From the NCBI GenBank assembly GCA_000875945.1, contig JPZU01000001.1:1177574-1212544 (forward strand): DNA of 34,971 bases, read 5' to 3'. The DNA is from Lachnospiraceae bacterium TWA4. Its GTDB lineage: Bacteria; Bacillota; Clostridia; Lachnospirales; Lachnospiraceae. This document shows, piece after piece, positions 34,031 to 34,971 of this stretch. The translations under genes were made by a program, and so were the position numbers. Under the pieces are notes generated by a model that was given only the letters and a program-made list of their open reading frames with translations, was not told the DNA's origin and made no database searches. How positions within the stretch are numbered: position 1 is the stretch's first letter; each line of letters opens with the position of its first letter.

Positions 34031-34046
34031 ATTTTTTATAGGCATA

Positions 34047-34075
34047 ATAATACTACAATCTATACAACATGTCAA
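34047..34075 (-). promoter_or_regulatory. Sigma-A promoter of the sulfate operon
   Basis: Minus strand TTGACA (34075-34070), 17 bases, TATTAT (34052-34047): perfect -35 and ideal spacing. The leader to cysP is about 70 bases. Confidence 0.85.
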
Positions 34076-34096
34076 TATAAAAAGCTAAAATCTTAA

Positions 34097-34160
34097 TGTA
34101 ATATTTTTGTAATATTATTGTAAAAAAATACTTTACAATTAAAATATTTTATGATATAGT
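34097..34160 (+). promoter_or_regulatory. Triple WalR-type box and promoter of the NlpC/P60 gene
   Basis: TGTAAT (34097-34102), TGTAAT (34108-34113) and TGTAAA (34119-34124) repeat with exact 11-base period. Seven bases on comes TTTACA (34132-34137), 17 bases, TATAGT (34155-34160). Two overlapping perfect WalR boxes next to the -35 suggest activation by WalR. Confidence 0.75.
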
Positions 34161-34204
34161 ATGACCATTGACAGAAAGAACACTTGATGGAAGAAAGGAA
34201 TCAC

Positions 34205-34657
34205 ATGAAATTTAAAACAAAATTTATCACATTTTTTCTTATAGCAACTATTATTACTTCTTTATTATTTGCTGCTGCTCCACAAGAGACTTTAGCAAAA
34301 TCAAAGGCATCTGGACAAAAGGTAGCATCTTATGCAACAAGATTCGTTGGCAACCCTTACCGCTGGGGTGGTACAAGTTTAACAAGAGGAGCTGATTGTT
34401 CAGGCTTTGTTAAAGCCGTTTATGCAAAGTTTGGTTACTCACTTCCTCATTCTTCTTCTGCTTTAAGAAGAAGTGGAAAGGGTGTTAGCTATTCTAAGCG
34501 TAAAGCTGGAGATATTATTTGTTACAGTGGACATGTAGCTATCTACATAGGAAATAATAAAATTGTTCATGCAGCAAATAGAAAAAAAGGAATTATCATT
34601 TCTAAGATTTCTTATAGTAAGAAAAAAGTTTTAGCTGTGAGACGTATTATTAAATAG
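34205..34657 (+). CDS. Secreted NlpC/P60 peptidoglycan endopeptidase
   Basis: 150 residues: signal peptide about 1-31 (cleavage probably after ETLA), a short basic linker, then a minimal NlpC/P60 domain. Catalytic residues are visible: Cys65 in GADCSGFVKAVY, His110 in SGHVAIYIG and His122 in VHAAN. The NPYRWGGTS segment precedes the cysteine. The family cleaves D-gamma-glutamyl-diaminopimelate bonds in stem peptides. No wall-binding repeat is present. The ATG at 34205 has AAGAAAGGA before it; an ATG seven codons earlier has no ribosome site. Preceded by WalR boxes, followed by a terminator. Confidence 0.92.
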   Translation: MKFKTKFITFFLIATIITSLLFAAAPQETLAKSKASGQKVASYATRFVGNPYRWGGTSLTRGADCSGFVKAVYAKFGYSLPHSSSALRRSGKGVSYSKRKAGDIICYSGHVAIYIGNNKIVHAANRKKGIIISKISYSKKKVLAVRRIIK

Positions 34658-34676
34658 AATAAATTTCTACAAACAT

Positions 34677-34700
34677 AAGAGACTTTTAAGTCTCTTTTTT
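34677..34700 (+). terminator. Terminator after the NlpC/P60 gene
   Basis: AAGAGACTT and AAGTCTCT(T) form a stem with a small loop at 34677-34696, ending in six T. Strong intrinsic terminator. Confidence 0.9.
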
Positions 34701-34704
34701 ATTT

Positions 34705-34756
34705 TGTAATATTTTCGTAATATATACTTTACAATCATGAAATAATATGCTATACT
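34705..34756 (+). promoter_or_regulatory. WalR-type box and promoter of the SH3-type gene
   Basis: TGTAAT-N5-CGTAAT (34705-34721), then six bases to TTTACA (34728-34733), 17 bases, TATACT (34751-34756). The ACTTTACAAT around the -35 is the same as in the NlpC/P60 promoter. Confidence 0.7.
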
Positions 34757-34795
34757 ATCAAAAATAAAAACAGCTAAAAAGAAAGGATTTTTAAC

Positions 34796-34971
34796 ATGAA
34801 ATTAAAAACAAAGGGTAGACTTTTAGTTCCTTTGGTAGTAACTATTTTAATTCTTTTATCTACAAGCCCACCAAAAGAAACTTTAGCTGCAACATCAACT
34901 AAATATGTTAGCGCCTCTGCATTAAATGTAAGAAGTGATGCTAGTACTTCTTCTTCTAAATTAGGGACCTT
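34796..34971 (+). CDS. Secreted protein with SH3-like domain, cut off by the window end
   Basis: Only the first 58 codons are present. Signal peptide about 1-31 (LLVPLVVTILILLSTS core, PPKETLA before the cleavage site), very like that of the NlpC/P60 neighbour (PQETLA). The following YVSASALNVRSDASTSSSKLG is the opening of a bacterial SH3 (SH3_3) domain, which binds peptidoglycan. An NlpC/P60 or similar hydrolase domain may follow outside the window. AAGAAAGGA ribosome site. Confidence 0.85.
   Translation, partial: MKLKTKGRLLVPLVVTILILLSTSPPKETLAATSTKYVSASALNVRSDASTSSSKLGT

Overview
The window is low-GC DNA that reads like a gut Firmicute of class Clostridia, most likely Lachnospiraceae. Evidence is the AT-rich codon use, strong AGGAGG-type ribosome sites, sigma-A promoters, sporulation genes, a BMP-type nucleoside ABC importer, CysND plus AprBA sulfate assimilation, and interspersed CTCCCTC palindromic repeats. 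The species cannot be named from the sequence alone. No rRNA, tRNA, CRISPR array, transposase or phage gene was seen.

Layout. 1-1.3 kb: 1-phosphofructokinase and HPr. 1.4-4.3 kb: spoVAD-spoVAE and an L,D-transpeptidase. 4.3-5.2 kb: a LysR regulator. 5.2-10.3 kb: an Fe-complex-type ABC importer (ATPase gene frame-disrupted), divergent from a large nitrogenase-component-1-like protein. 10.3-10.4 kb: a MITE-like palindrome. 10.5-12.6 kb: acetolactate synthase (ilvB-ilvH). 12.7-12.9 kb: a second, unrelated hairpin-rich repeat. 13.1-18.0 kb: a malate module (malic enzyme, 2-hydroxycarboxylate transporter, CitA/DcuS-type kinase and a convergent response regulator). 18.1-19.3 kb: a CarD-family regulator and a secreted SleB-type hydrolase. 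19.3-24.3 kb: a nucleoside ABC importer with a short MITE inside its operon. 24.5-25.6 kb: an alpha/beta hydrolase. 25.6-34.0 kb: one long minus-strand sulfate operon (cysP-T-W-A, aprA-aprB, cysD-cysN). 34.1 kb to the end: an NlpC/P60 protein and the start of an SH3-type protein.

How the parts work together. The sulfate operon imports sulfate, activates it to APS and reduces APS to sulfite; sulfite reductase is not in the window. CysN carries a C-terminal region that looks like an APS kinase domain without its P-loop, which fits a pathway that uses APS rather than PAPS. Three secreted cell-wall genes share WalR-type boxes (TGTAAH-N5-TGTAAH) ahead of near-identical promoters, so they probably form a WalRK regulon. 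spoVAD appears to be driven by a sigma-G-like promoter placed inside a terminator hairpin, so read-through RNA and sporulation RNA would differ in ribosome-site access.

The least understood item is the 570-residue nitrogenase-like protein, which seems to have two copies of the N-terminal domain and a Cys/His tail, next to an Fe-complex-type importer and with no NifH-like partner nearby. Two genes (the FecE-like ATPase and the BMP lipoprotein) have their frame broken at poly-A runs, each as if one A were missing or a -1 frameshift were needed.
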